This document shows positions 7,296 to 17,326 of a DNA stretch of 64,000 nucleotides, in pieces. Within the stretch, counting starts at the first letter, position 1. Each line of letters starts with the position of its first letter. Location: the NCBI RefSeq assembly GCF_013155125.1, contig NZ_CP053564.1, positions 6,641,501-6,705,500 on the forward strand. The letters are read 5' to 3'. Origin of the DNA: Pseudonocardia broussonetiae (GTDB lineage Bacteria > Actinomycetota > Actinomycetes > Mycobacteriales > Pseudonocardiaceae). The notes under the pieces were generated by a model that saw nothing but the letters and a program-made list of their open reading frames with translations, searched no databases and was not told where the DNA came from. Position numbers and translations under genes: made by a program.

Positions 7296-9407
7296 TCAGG
7301 TCGAGCGAGGCTCCGGCAGCAGCGGGCTGCGCGCCCCTGACCAGCTGACGACCAGTTCATCACGGGCTCGGCTGCTCGCAACGTAGAACAGTGAGCGCTC
7401 CCTGCCCAGCGCGGCGGGTCGCTCCGGCTCAGGGAGCTCGTCGACCAGCCAGCTCAGCGGTACCACGCCCGCCTCCGCTCCGATGATCGCGACGCAGGAG
7501 AACTCGGTGCCCTTCGCGCGGTGCATCGACGCGATCTTCACCGAGCCCGGGTTGCCCGGGCCGTCACGAGTGAGCAGCTCCACCGGAATCCCGGCTTCCT
7601 GGAGCGCTTGCCGAGCCCGTCCCTGTTCGGGTTCGCGTCGGGAGAGCACCGCGATGGCCGCTGGTTCGACCGGCCGGGCGAGCCACTCGCGCACCGTCTC
7701 CACCAGCGACGCCATCTCCTCGGTCGGAGACCGGAATCCTCGCAGAGCGGGGACGGGCCCGGCGAACGTGGAGTGGTACCCGGCCACGCTCTCCTGCTCA
7801 CCGTCGAGGTCCTGCACCGAGGCATCACCGATGACCCCGAGCGCGAACGCCAGGTTCTGCCGAGATGTGCGGTAGTTCAGCGTCAGGCGGCGGGACCGGC
7901 CACGGGTCTCGATGCCGAACCGGGACAGCACGGTGCGCTCACCGTAGATGCGCTGGTGGCCGTCCTCGCAGAGGAATAGATCGTTGGGACCGGGGAGAAC
8001 CAGTCCGCGCAGCACCCGCCAGTGGCCGGCGTGCAGGTCCTGCGCCTCGTCGACGACGACGTGGTCGTAGGCAGGCGCACGGACACGAAGCGCAGGATCG
8101 GCGAGGATGTCGGCGGCCCGGGCCGCGAGCAGCTCGAACGTGGTTCGACCCTGCATCGATGCGGCCCGTTCGAACGATTCGACCGCGTTCCAGACCGCCG
8201 CGCGCTGCACCCGGTTCAGTCGGACACCTCGGCCGGGCCGCTTGACGGCCAGGTACGTCGCTCTGTTCCGTTGAGGCAGCGCGAGCACGACTGATCGGAA
8301 CTCCCCTGCGAGGAACCCTGGCGTGAGCTCGGGGGCTCCTGCCGTTCGGATCGCCTCCTCCCACAGGGTCTCCTGCTCGCGGTCGCCGAGCAGCTGGCCG
8401 GGCGCTCCGTCGACGGCCGTCACGATCGCGCGAACCACCTGATCGACACCGCGGACGTCCACCCGGGCGAGCTGTTCGGTCGTGACGAGCCCGCGAACGT
8501 CCACGTCGAGATTCGCGGCCAGGTTGCGGGTGAACGTGCAGAGCAGCACCCGAGCACCCGCGCGGCGCGCGAGATGAGCCACGCGATGCAGGGCCACGAC
8601 GGTCTTGCCCGTACCGGCGCCCCCGGCGAGCCGGAACGGGCCGTTGTACGACGGTCGGTACGCCACCGCTCGCTGCTGTGGATGGAGATACGTCCGCCAG
8701 GCGGCGAAATCACCCTCCATCATGCGGCGCAGTTCGTCGTCGCTGTCGAGGTAGACGAACTGCATCCTGCTGGTGGGCCGGTCGACAGCGGCCAGCGGGT
8801 CGTCCCCCGCGGGCCCCTGGTCCAGCTCGTAGGTGCTGCGCACCTCCTCGATCGAGGTGCCGGTGGCCAGCTCGAGCAGTGCCCGCTGCTGCCACTCGGG
8901 TAGATCGGCAGCGAGATCGAGCACGTCCTCCTCACTGGTCAACCGGATCGCCTCGGAGGCCACACCCGCGTCGATGCCGAGACCGGCGAGCTCCTCAGCG
9001 GTGAAGGGAAGCACCTGCGGAAGGTCCTCGGCGACCGGTCGGGCCCGAAACTCCTCGACGGTGCGCCGCACCGCCTCCGTCCGCAGCACCTCCATCGCGC
9101 CGTTGGCGGGGTTCACCTCGAGCGTGAGGGTCTCGGCGTACGCGTAGGCCTCGTTGTGCGGCTTGATCGCGGCGAGCAGCCACATCGGCTCGCGCTCGTC
9201 CCCGACAGCGAAGACGACCGCACGGTGGTTGAGGTCGACCCTCGCGGTCCGCACCCGACGGTCGGCGGCATTGCGCGGCAGCTTCAGATCGAGACCGGTG
9301 AGGTCGGCGTCACGGCTGAGCTTGGTGAGGAAGTCCCAGGCCCGCGCTTTGAGCGATCCGTCGACGTCGACGGCGCGGTGGAACTCCTTGGACATGATCA
9401 CGCCCAT
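7296..9407 (-). CDS. UvrD/Rep superfamily 1 helicase with RelE-like N-terminal domain
   Basis: 703 residues; the ATG at 9405-9407 overlaps the stop of the giant helicase as TGATG, so it is translationally coupled. An alternative ATG lies 12 bases later. Superfamily 1A motifs are all present: Walker A LAGGAGTGKTVVALHRV (~260), VVVDEAQDLHAGHW (~452), LTLNYRTSRQN, VKIASMHRAKGTEF and LFYVASSRARDELVV (~679). The first ~95 residues (KARAWDFLTKLSRDADLTGL, then RTARVDLNHRAVVF and WLLAAIKPHNEAY) look like a RelE/ParE toxin fold, with the typical central strand of basic residues. It is the last gene of the operon. It probably unwinds DNA during defence, and the RelE-like part may bind or cut RNA or dock to a partner; that role is inferred. 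Confidence 0.85.
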   Translation of the reverse strand: MGVIMSKEFHRAVDVDGSLKARAWDFLTKLSRDADLTGLDLKLPRNAADRRVRTARVDLNHRAVVFAVGDEREPMWLLAAIKPHNEAYAYAETLTLEVNPANGAMEVLRTEAVRRTVEEFRARPVAEDLPQVLPFTAEELAGLGIDAGVASEAIRLTSEEDVLDLAADLPEWQQRALLELATGTSIEEVRSTYELDQGPAGDDPLAAVDRPTSRMQFVYLDSDDELRRMMEGDFAAWRTYLHPQQRAVAYRPSYNGPFRLAGGAGTGKTVVALHRVAHLARRAGARVLLCTFTRNLAANLDVDVRGLVTTEQLARVDVRGVDQVVRAIVTAVDGAPGQLLGDREQETLWEEAIRTAGAPELTPGFLAGEFRSVVLALPQRNRATYLAVKRPGRGVRLNRVQRAAVWNAVESFERAASMQGRTTFELLAARAADILADPALRVRAPAYDHVVVDEAQDLHAGHWRVLRGLVLPGPNDLFLCEDGHQRIYGERTVLSRFGIETRGRSRRLTLNYRTSRQNLAFALGVIGDASVQDLDGEQESVAGYHSTFAGPVPALRGFRSPTEEMASLVETVREWLARPVEPAAIAVLSRREPEQGRARQALQEAGIPVELLTRDGPGNPGSVKIASMHRAKGTEFSCVAIIGAEAGVVPLSWLVDELPEPERPAALGRERSLFYVASSRARDELVVSWSGARSPLLPEPRST

Positions 9408-12400
9408 CAGGGGCCTCCAACAGGGGTCAGGGCAGCGCGCACCGCCGCGACATCGGGGGGAACGGCAGTCCAACCGTTGCCGGCCAGCCAGGCCTCGCGG
9501 CCATCGTCCGGCTCGGCGACCACGGCGATCTGCGCGGCCGGCCACGCCAGGTCGAGCTGGTACTCACCGTCGTCGACCTCGAACCCTGCCTCGGGCAGCG
9601 GCACTCCTGTGCCGGCCAGCGCGCGAACCAGCGCAGCGATCACCTCCTCGGAGACGTCGACGACCTGCTGCCAGGGAAGCGGCAGGACGACGAGCTCCGC
9701 CCCGCCGCGCGGAACGGTGTTCGAGGTGTGGGCGTGGAATCGGCCGGCGGCGAGGAACTGCAGCGCGGTGCTCAGCGCCAACCAGTCCTTCCAGCTCCCC
9801 ACCTGCTCCGGTGTGCCCACGCGCCCGTCGCGGTCGTCGACCCCGAGCCACACCCGGACGTCGGCGGGGCTCTGCAGCTCCGCGGCCACCACGGCACCGC
9901 GAGCACTCCGCGGGACGGCGACGGTCGATCGGCCGGGGCCCGGACCGGGCTCGCCGGTGAGCTCCGCCCAGAGCAACCCGTCGACGTCATCGACCTGCTT
10001 CGTGGCCGCGCCGCGGACGAACGCCAGCGCGAGCGCGTGCGCCGGGCTCTCCCACGCGCTGCGTTCCGGTCGGAGCACGAACGCGGTGAGCATCGAGATC
10101 GGGTCGCTGAGCAGATCCGCGGGCGGAACGCTTCCCGGTGCGGCGATCCGCCGCGCCACCTGCCCGTAGGTGGTGCGCACCGCTTCGTCGCACCACGCAG
10201 GGGGCACCACCGCGGCACCGTCGAGCACGAGGGCGAACGCATCGAGGTCGTCGTGCGTCACGGCCCACACCAGGACGTCCTGATCCCGCAGGCCGGCTCG
10301 CTTGCTCGCGTCGTCGGCGAGGCGGTTGGTCTGCGGGCTGCTGTGCCAGCGGACGCTGTCGCAGAACACGGCGATCCGCGGTACCTCGGTGTCGGCGCTG
10401 GTCAGCAGGAAATCGGGCTGCACCTCGCCGAGCCGGACCTGTGGTGAGAGCTGCCACACGGCGCTGCCGTGGGCCTGGGGGAACTGCACCGTGGCCCGGT
10501 CGCCGTGGGTGGTGGCCTGCGTGGTGACGGCCGCACCGCGGGTCTTCGCCCAGCGCAGCAGCAACGCGCGGAAGCGCTTCTCGATGGGCGTGTCGTGGGA
10601 GCCGACGACGATGCGGCGGATGGTGTCGATCGGCCGCGGTTCCCACTGCCCGAGGATCTGTTCCAGCAGGTCCACGGCGGCGTCGCGCCGCGCCTCCGGC
10701 GCCAGGTGCGGTGCGACGTGGGGCAGCAGGCACCGGTGGCACGCGGTGACGGCTTCCGAGCGGCACGGGCAGGCCTGCAGCACCCGCAGCGCGGCGGCCA
10801 ACAGGTCACGCACACGGTCGGGGTCGCTGAAGCGGCCGAGGTATCCGGTGCCACCGGGCACCAGGTCGTGCAGCACCATCACCCACCGCTCGCTGCTCCC
10901 GGGTACCGGGTCGGCGGCTTCCACGACGTCGAGGTGGTCGGGGTCCCCGCCCAGGACTTCACGCAGACCCAGCAGCAGTGCGGCCCGCAACGAGGTGCGG
11001 ACCGTGCGGTCGGCCACGACGATCGGCGGGACGAGCAGGCGTACGGCCTGTGTGCGCAGCCGGTGGGTGAGCGCGACGGAGGCCCACGCCGTCGTGGACG
11101 GCTCGCGGCGCTGCCGGCACCAGCCGCGGTGCCGGGCGTCCGAGCGGTCGCGCACCCCGCGTTGAGCCGCGGGCACCACCCCGCAGTGGGTGCAGGCGTC
11201 GAACAGCGGCGTGGCGACCTCCTGACCGGCGATCGTCCGGGTCGCGCCACCGCGATCGGCGGGGCCGACGTTGATCCAACCGATGTCCGCGGACCGAAGG
11301 ACCTCCGCACCGAAGGGGTAGTCGGCCAGCTCCCAGGCCGCGGTGATGTCGTCGGGGTCAGCATCCACGGTGGTGACGACCGTGAAGCGGGTGCGACGCC
11401 GGTCCTCCGTGTCGTCGTCGCGCATGGCCAGCTCACGGGAGGCGTACGCCGACGCCCGACGGAACGGCAGGGTGGTCAGCACCTGACCCGCGTCGGCCGC
11501 GCCGAGCGCTCCGCACCGGGGGCACCCGGAGGCCGATCCGCCGGGACCGGACCAGCCGCAGGCGGGGCAGAAGCGACGCACGACGGTGGCCGGGTTGCGG
11601 CTGGTGCCCAGGTCGATCCCGTCGATCTCGACCGACGTCCCCCGCACGTAGAACGTGGCACCGGGTGCGAGTTCGGACAACGCCGTGCGACTGCCCCGGA
11701 CGTACTGCTCGTCGCTGGACTCGTGCGCCCCGGACTCCTCGTCGGTCCACCACAGACCGACGTCGAGACGGGTCGTGTCGTCCAGCAGCGCGTAGTTGGG
11801 CAGCAGACCGGCCGCCTCCAGCGCGGAGATCCAGTAGGTGCGATCGCGCTGGGCCCGTGTGCTCCGCACGGCGCCGAGCTCACCGAACAGGCGGCGCAGA
11901 TCGCGCTCACCCGCCTCGTCGAGCGAGGGCAGGGCCCGCATGCGCGCGATCTCGGCGTCGACCGCCTTGCGCCGCTCGTCCAGCTCGGCACCCTCGGCCA
12001 CCCACGCGGTGACGGCCGCTTCGACGTCGCGCTCGAACCCGGGGACCCCCTCGGCGCCGACACCGGCCCACACACCCAGCTCGGCCGCGGTGTCCTTCGT
12101 GACGGCATCGCCGAAACCGCGCAGGAAGCCCTCGACGTACGGCTCGGCGTTCGCCCGGGCGTCGGCGACGATCCGCCCGAGCCACGACGTGGACGTCAAC
12201 CCGCCGGCGAACACGTCCTTGGCCAGCCGGGTCCGGCCGGGCTGCGGCGAGCGTGCATGCCGGTCGAACAACGACGCGAGGTACTGGCGACGCAGGATCT
12301 CGGTGGCGTCGAGGTAGCAGGCCGGCGGCACCACATCACCGGCGATCATCGTGAGCGGATCGGTCAGCCGCTGCAGCTCCAGCGGGCGGGCCGGCAGCAG

Positions 12401-15400
12401 CGACACCACCAGCGCGTTGCCCGTGAGGCGACCTGCCCGTCCGACGCGCTGCAGGTAGGACGCCGTCGACCGCGGCAGCGAGGTGAGCGCCACCGTCGAC
12501 AGGTCGCCGATGTCGATGCCGAGCTCCAGAGTGGGCGTGCAGGTCAGCACGTTGGGGGCGTCGGCCCCCTTCGCGGACTTGAAGGTCTCCTCGAGCGCTA
12601 CCCGTTCGGCCGCGGGCAGCAACGAGGTGTGCTCGCGGGCGACGATGCGCCGGACCTCACCCCCGCGGTACAGCTCCCGGTAGTAGTCGTGACCGGACCG
12701 CTCGACGCTGAACACCCCCGGGCAGCGGTCGCGCTGGCACGGACCGCCGTCGAGCTCGTCGAGCACGATCTCCGGGCCGGGAAACCGGGTCGCACACACC
12801 GTGCAGCGCAACATGGGTGGCGCACCGGAGGTGCGGGCGAGCAGAACTCGGCCGGCGGGGATCTGCCAGACGGGATTGCGGGCCTCGGGCAGTCGGACCA
12901 GCGCGCCGTCGGCGACCAGCGCGTCGAAGAGGGCGAGCACGTAGCGCGAGGCGTCGGCAGCCGGGACGCCGAGTGCGCGGGCCGTCCAGGTGGAGTACCA
13001 GCTCCGCGATCCCACGACGAGGTCCAGGTTCTCGGCGCGCCGGGCCGCGGTGGGGAAGCGCGGCGCGGGCCGCCCGGTCTGCCCCGGTCGTGGCGCCGGG
13101 AACGCCGGCATGCCCTCCCGGCGCGGGCGGCCGCCCCAAATCCTGTGCCGGTCGTCCGTCTCTGCGAACCGGGTGAGCCACTCGTGCGCGATGCCGCCCT
13201 GGACGCGGACGCGCTCGATGATGCCGCGGGCCCACGCGGCGGTCCGCTGCGGTCCGACCCCGTCCAGCGTCAGCTGCAGATCGTGTCGGGCTACGGCGGT
13301 CAGCGCCCTGTCGACGACGGCGGCGAGGTCCTCGACGTGCACGTGCGCGGTGACCGCACCTGTCAGCTCGCTCGTGCGTCCTGTGCGCGAGGCCAGCCCG
13401 AACTCGAGCGTCGCGGAGAAGGCCATCCGCCGGGCCACGAAATCGGTGACGTAGCGTTCGCGCTTCCCGTCGTCGGCCCAGAACGCACGGAAGACCTCGT
13501 GCTCACGCAGATCCGGTGGCAGCACCGCGTACCGCTCGGCAGGGGTGCGGGCGCCATCGGCGACCGCTGCGCCGAGCGCATCGAGCGTACATCCGTTGTG
13601 CCCGATCGCCCGGTGCAGCAGCGCACGCAGGTTCAGCGCGTAGGCCCGGCTCTCGACGAAGGCCGCTCGGTGCGAGGCGTCCTGCACGCTGTCGGTGAAC
13701 ACCAGGGTCTTCTTCTCAGCTGCGGCGATATCAGGGCTGCCGAACAACTGCCCCAGCGTGGCCGACGCGAGGGTGGCCACGCGCGAACCCAGGAATCGGA
13801 TGCCGTCGGCGCGCCCGCAGGACGGGCACTGACCGTCGCGGGCCGCCTGGGCGTCGGGGGTGACGAGCACCGGCACCTCGCTGCCGTGCCGGCTGGTCGG
13901 GGTGGGCACCACGTCCGCGCTGTCCGGGTCGACCCACACCACGTCGGTGGAGCCTTCGCCGGCCTCGCCCGGCGCGTAGATCCACGCCCGCGAGGCGGCG
14001 GGGTCGACCACCGACTTGCCCCACACCGCGACCGCTCCTGTCTCGTGGCCACCGCCCGCGGTAGCCACGACACCCCAGCCCGAGCGGCCGCAGTGCCGGC
14101 AGAACACTGAGGGCAGGTGCCTGCTCCCGTCCTCCGGCTCGGCTCCCTCGTGCCAGCGGAACTGCGGCACCCCGCCGAGCCGCCGCAGCAGCCTGCTGAC
14201 CTCACGGATCCACAGCTGCACGTCGACGCCGAGCAGTGGCCGGTCACCGTCGCGAGCCTGGGAGAGGAGGGCCAGGAACAACGCCACGGCGTGCCGCCCC
14301 GCCTCGGCCCGCTGCCCGGACGTGGCCCCCCAGCTGGGTTCGAGGTCGGCCGCGAGCTCACCGAGCGGGCGGGGTACGGCGGTGAGCCCGAGCAGGGTGC
14401 GGGTGAGCGGGTGGGCCCGCAGCAGCTCACCCGCGCGTCCCGGGTTCGCGGCGGGCGACCCGAGGAACAGCCGGCGCCCGACGGCGAGCTGCTCGGCGTG
14501 CGACGAACACTCCCGCAGGGCGGAGGTGACCTCGTCGAGCAGCGGGACCGGCCCGTACGTGTCCGTCCCGGCCCACTCGTCGACGGTGAGCCGGTCCTCC
14601 CCCACCAGTGCGTCCTCGTCGAACGGGAGGCCGAACACCGTCTCGGCGAAGCGTCGCAGCGCGGGCGCACCGTCGGGCCCTCCGCCGAGCGTGGCCGAGG
14701 TGGCCACCGGGGTGATCGCGCCGAGCGGCCGGTCGTCGGTGGTGACCCCCAGCGCCGCGCCGAGCCGCCGCAGCAGCATCGCCACGTCGGTGCCCTGCGC
14801 GCCGTCGTAGGTGTGGAACTCGTCGAGCACGAGGTAGCGCAGCGACTCCTCCGCGCCGGCGAACAGAGGCACGTCCTCGCTGCGCAGCAGCAGCATGTCG
14901 AGCATCTTGTAGTTGGTGAGCAGGATGTCCGGGGGATCTGCCCGCATGGCGTACCGGTCGCCGATCACGGCGGTGTCGGTCATCTGATCGCCACCGGTGG
15001 AGTCTCCGGTGTAGAGGCCGACCCGCAGACCCGACAGCTCCCGGTGCACCATCCCCGCGACGCGCCGTGCCTGGTCGTTGGCCAGCGCGTTCATCGGGTA
15101 GAGCACGATCGCCTTGATCCCACGCTGCCCGCGGTTGCGGCGGCAGTGGTCGAGCAGCGGCACGAGGAAGCTCTCGGTCTTGCCCGACCCGGTGCCGGTC
15201 GTGACGAGTGTCGGCAGCGGCTGCCGGTTGCGCGACGCCAGCCGCATCCACGCCTGCGCCTGATGGCGATGCGGCCGGAAGCCGGCGGGCGACCAGTCGA
15301 GATGCCCGCGCCACGACTCGTCGGCGGGGCGGAACGGTAGACGCAGCCGGACGTAGGGGCCGCGGAACACGCCGTGGGCCGGGTCGGCCACGAACCGCTC

Positions 15401-15499
15401 CAGCTCCGCACGGACGTCGTCGTCACCGAGGGCGAATGTGGTGCCGAGGAAGCTGGTCAGCGACGCGCGGAGATCTTCGGCGACCAGCGACGGCAGCAC
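9407..15499 (-). CDS. Giant DEAD/DEAH helicase with DUF1998 and C-terminal nuclease-like domain (DruE-like)
   Basis: 2030 residues from a GTG with a good ribosome site (GGAGGT). Helicase core: Walker A LVTTGTGSGKTESFLVP (~102), LVLDEFHTYDGAQGTDVAML (~225), VATSATLG, then far downstream TPTLELGIDIGDLSTV and YLQRVGRAGRLTG (~1000). Cysteine clusters near 913 (CTVCATRFPG) and 1318 (CPACGWS, CPRCG) look like zinc ribbons. DUF1998 is at ~1500-1620 (LHDLVPGGTGYLGRF, then CPCRSE and CHRCLLP). After it, ~1660-1770 holds LGEVQPDFLL, IAVFCDSVRWH and LVWAVTH, resembling a Vsr/PD-(D/E)XK nuclease fold. Length and domain order match Druantia DruE as I know it, and DUF1998 also occurs in DISARM DrmB and MrfA. 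It probably translocates on phage DNA and may cut it. Confidence 0.85.
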   Translation of the reverse strand: MLPSLVAEDLRASLTSFLGTTFALGDDDVRAELERFVADPAHGVFRGPYVRLRLPFRPADESWRGHLDWSPAGFRPHRHQAQAWMRLASRNRQPLPTLVTTGTGSGKTESFLVPLLDHCRRNRGQRGIKAIVLYPMNALANDQARRVAGMVHRELSGLRVGLYTGDSTGGDQMTDTAVIGDRYAMRADPPDILLTNYKMLDMLLLRSEDVPLFAGAEESLRYLVLDEFHTYDGAQGTDVAMLLRRLGAALGVTTDDRPLGAITPVATSATLGGGPDGAPALRRFAETVFGLPFDEDALVGEDRLTVDEWAGTDTYGPVPLLDEVTSALRECSSHAEQLAVGRRLFLGSPAANPGRAGELLRAHPLTRTLLGLTAVPRPLGELAADLEPSWGATSGQRAEAGRHAVALFLALLSQARDGDRPLLGVDVQLWIREVSRLLRRLGGVPQFRWHEGAEPEDGSRHLPSVFCRHCGRSGWGVVATAGGGHETGAVAVWGKSVVDPAASRAWIYAPGEAGEGSTDVVWVDPDSADVVPTPTSRHGSEVPVLVTPDAQAARDGQCPSCGRADGIRFLGSRVATLASATLGQLFGSPDIAAAEKKTLVFTDSVQDASHRAAFVESRAYALNLRALLHRAIGHNGCTLDALGAAVADGARTPAERYAVLPPDLREHEVFRAFWADDGKRERYVTDFVARRMAFSATLEFGLASRTGRTSELTGAVTAHVHVEDLAAVVDRALTAVARHDLQLTLDGVGPQRTAAWARGIIERVRVQGGIAHEWLTRFAETDDRHRIWGGRPRREGMPAFPAPRPGQTGRPAPRFPTAARRAENLDLVVGSRSWYSTWTARALGVPAADASRYVLALFDALVADGALVRLPEARNPVWQIPAGRVLLARTSGAPPMLRCTVCATRFPGPEIVLDELDGGPCQRDRCPGVFSVERSGHDYYRELYRGGEVRRIVAREHTSLLPAAERVALEETFKSAKGADAPNVLTCTPTLELGIDIGDLSTVALTSLPRSTASYLQRVGRAGRLTGNALVVSLLPARPLELQRLTDPLTMIAGDVVPPACYLDATEILRRQYLASLFDRHARSPQPGRTRLAKDVFAGGLTSTSWLGRIVADARANAEPYVEGFLRGFGDAVTKDTAAELGVWAGVGAEGVPGFERDVEAAVTAWVAEGAELDERRKAVDAEIARMRALPSLDEAGERDLRRLFGELGAVRSTRAQRDRTYWISALEAAGLLPNYALLDDTTRLDVGLWWTDEESGAHESSDEQYVRGSRTALSELAPGATFYVRGTSVEIDGIDLGTSRNPATVVRRFCPACGWSGPGGSASGCPRCGALGAADAGQVLTTLPFRRASAYASRELAMRDDDTEDRRRTRFTVVTTVDADPDDITAAWELADYPFGAEVLRSADIGWINVGPADRGGATRTIAGQEVATPLFDACTHCGVVPAAQRGVRDRSDARHRGWCRQRREPSTTAWASVALTHRLRTQAVRLLVPPIVVADRTVRTSLRAALLLGLREVLGGDPDHLDVVEAADPVPGSSERWVMVLHDLVPGGTGYLGRFSDPDRVRDLLAAALRVLQACPCRSEAVTACHRCLLPHVAPHLAPEARRDAAVDLLEQILGQWEPRPIDTIRRIVVGSHDTPIEKRFRALLLRWAKTRGAAVTTQATTHGDRATVQFPQAHGSAVWQLSPQVRLGEVQPDFLLTSADTEVPRIAVFCDSVRWHSSPQTNRLADDASKRAGLRDQDVLVWAVTHDDLDAFALVLDGAAVVPPAWCDEAVRTTYGQVARRIAAPGSVPPADLLSDPISMLTAFVLRPERSAWESPAHALALAFVRGAATKQVDDVDGLLWAELTGEPGPGPGRSTVAVPRSARGAVVAAELQSPADVRVWLGVDDRDGRVGTPEQVGSWKDWLALSTALQFLAAGRFHAHTSNTVPRGGAELVVLPLPWQQVVDVSEEVIAALVRALAGTGVPLPEAGFEVDDGEYQLDLAWPAAQIAVVAEPDDGREAWLAGNGWTAVPPDVAAVRAALTPVGGP

Positions 15500-15577
15500 G
15501 GCGGACCTCCCCCAGGTAGGCGACTCACCGTAGTGGAACGGGCCGCCTGCGCGACCCGGGCCACCCGGTCGGGGTCA
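15500..15577. other. Short gap before the giant helicase
   Basis: 78 bases between the pseudogene stop and the GTG of the giant helicase. It holds the ribosome site GGGGGAGGT just before the start. No clear promoter is visible, so transcription probably reads through the pseudogene. It is the only sizeable gap inside the operon. Confidence 0.4.
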
Positions 15578-17200
15578 CTACCCGCCGGACGGGTCCGGGT
15601 CCGCGACGCCGAGCAACGCGCGGAGCCGCTGCTCCAAGCGAGCCCTCCGCGCCGTGCAGAACGCCAGGAAACCGTCGAACGTCCCGGGCAGCAGGTCGAG
15701 GTCGTTCTGCACCGCGTACTGCTCGCGGGCCGCGGCCGAGAGGAACGCGTCGGAGTGGAGCCACTCCCACGGCCAGGAGTCCTTCTTCGCGATGTTGACC
15801 GGTCCCCGCAGCAGCTGGAGGTTGGCCAGGCCGTTGACCGCCTGGCCGTAGGCGACCCGCTGCTCTTCCGGCACGCCGTGGCGGCGCAGCTGAGCCGCGG
15901 AGAACCGAGCGCGGGGGAACACGTGGTCCGCGTGGAACTGCTCGGCCAGGTTCAGGCCCGGGTAGAGCAGCGCGAGGACGGCGAACGTCCGGGGCGAGTT
16001 GTACTGCAGGTGCGCCAGCTCGCTGATCTCGGCCGCCGAGAACGTCAGCGACTTGCCGATCGGGGCCATGGCGGCCTCCAGGGCTTCGGTCGGCCAGCCC
16101 GCGGCCACCGGGGTCGACCGGATCGCCTCCCGCTGGCGGGCCAGCACTCCATCCAGCCCGCTTCCCCAGATACCCCGCTTGACCAGACTGCGCAGCACCC
16201 AGGTGCGCATCGCGTCCCGGTCGGCGGCGTGGGCGCCACCCGTCAGGTAGGACTCCGTGGCGCCGCGTCGGTACAGGTAGTAGGCCAGGGGGACGATCAC
16301 GCTGTTCGCGGCGAGGTGCGGGCAGTGAACCCGAAGTTCGCGAGCAGCCGGGACGCCAGCAGCATCGCGTTGCGTACCCCGCCCCACTGCTTCTCCAGTT
16401 CCGCCCCGTTGGCGCGGGTGAAGTTGGCGACGTTGAACCGGATGTCGGGCACGTCGATCAGCACGAGCGCGGTCTTGAGCACGTTGTCGCGACTGAAGCT
16501 CATCTCGCGCGCGCTGCCGTTCAGGTCGTCGACGAGATTGCGCACCTCCTGACGGGCGTCGAGCTCGGTCCACTGGTTGGTGGCCATCGACAGCAGCAGA
16601 TCCGAGTAGGACAGCTTGGTGCCGCCGCTGTTCACCCGCACGAAGATGTCGAGGACGGTGTTCGGGTCTTGCCCGTCCTCCTGGTAAGCGTTCATCGCCT
16701 CCCGCTCGCACACCGCGTGGTAGAGCGCATGGAGGCGCTCGTAGGCGCGCTCGTCGTCGATCAACCCGTTCTGGCGGAGCCAACCGACCATCGCGGGCCC
16801 GCTGTTGGCCAATTTCAGGATCTGCGACACCCGGTACCAGCCGGTCGGCGCCCCCTCCGCGGGCGCGGCTCGGCGTCGGTCAGGAAGCGGAAACGGCCGT
16901 CGAGGTCCTCGTCGTCCCCGCCGTGCAGAAGGTCGAGATACAGACGCTTGACGGGGTAGGCGTCGGGGTTGTTCGCCCACCTGCGCGGGAGTCGTTCGGC
17001 CAGGCTGCCGTAGAGGCCGACGTTGAGCGCGGTGAGCCGCTGCTGCCCGTCGAGCACCGCAGTGACCGCGCTGCCCACCGGGATGTGCGCGATCGGGGCG
17101 TAGGGGTGGTTCAGCTCGTGGTCCACCCCGCCCGCCACCGCGCCGCGACCTGCCCGACGACCCGCCGTTCTGAAACGCACGAGCGGGAAGCCGGCATGCC
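15578..17200 (-). pseudogene. Broken DUF262/GmrSD-like gene (two frameshifts, missing N terminus)
   Basis: Three reading frames read in sequence give one DUF262-HNH protein. The first piece (to ~16855) has VTAVLDGQQRLTALNVGLYG. The second (~16850-16320) has LDIFVRVNSGGTKLSYSDLL. The third (~16315-15578) has NSVIVPLAYYLY, QFHADHVFPRARF (the HNH-like DHxFP motif) and VNGLANLQLLRG. Each junction is explained by one missing base, near 16316 and near 16855. Upstream of about 17180 the usual FQR-containing N terminus cannot be found in any frame, so a stretch is lost or scrambled. The gene sits inside the defence operon between the ATPase and the giant helicase. The frameshifts could be real decay or sequencing errors; the missing N terminus favours real decay. 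Confidence 0.8.
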
Positions 17201-17326
17201 CGCGGTCACCGGCCCGCACGGATGCGTCGGCCGGTGGCCGTGGTCGCCCGGATCCGGCCGTCAGCGGTGCCCGACCGCGACGGTCTCCGGGTGCCAACCA
17301 CCCGGGGGGGGACCCGGCCGGTCCTG
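17201..17326. other. Degraded region upstream of the pseudogene
   Basis: Between the ATPase stop (17327) and the first recognisable DUF262 sequence. It contains a run of eight G at about 17304-17311 and short stretches such as TADGRIR that recall a DUF262 N terminus, but no continuous frame. It is probably the lost 5' part of the pseudogene. Confidence 0.4.
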
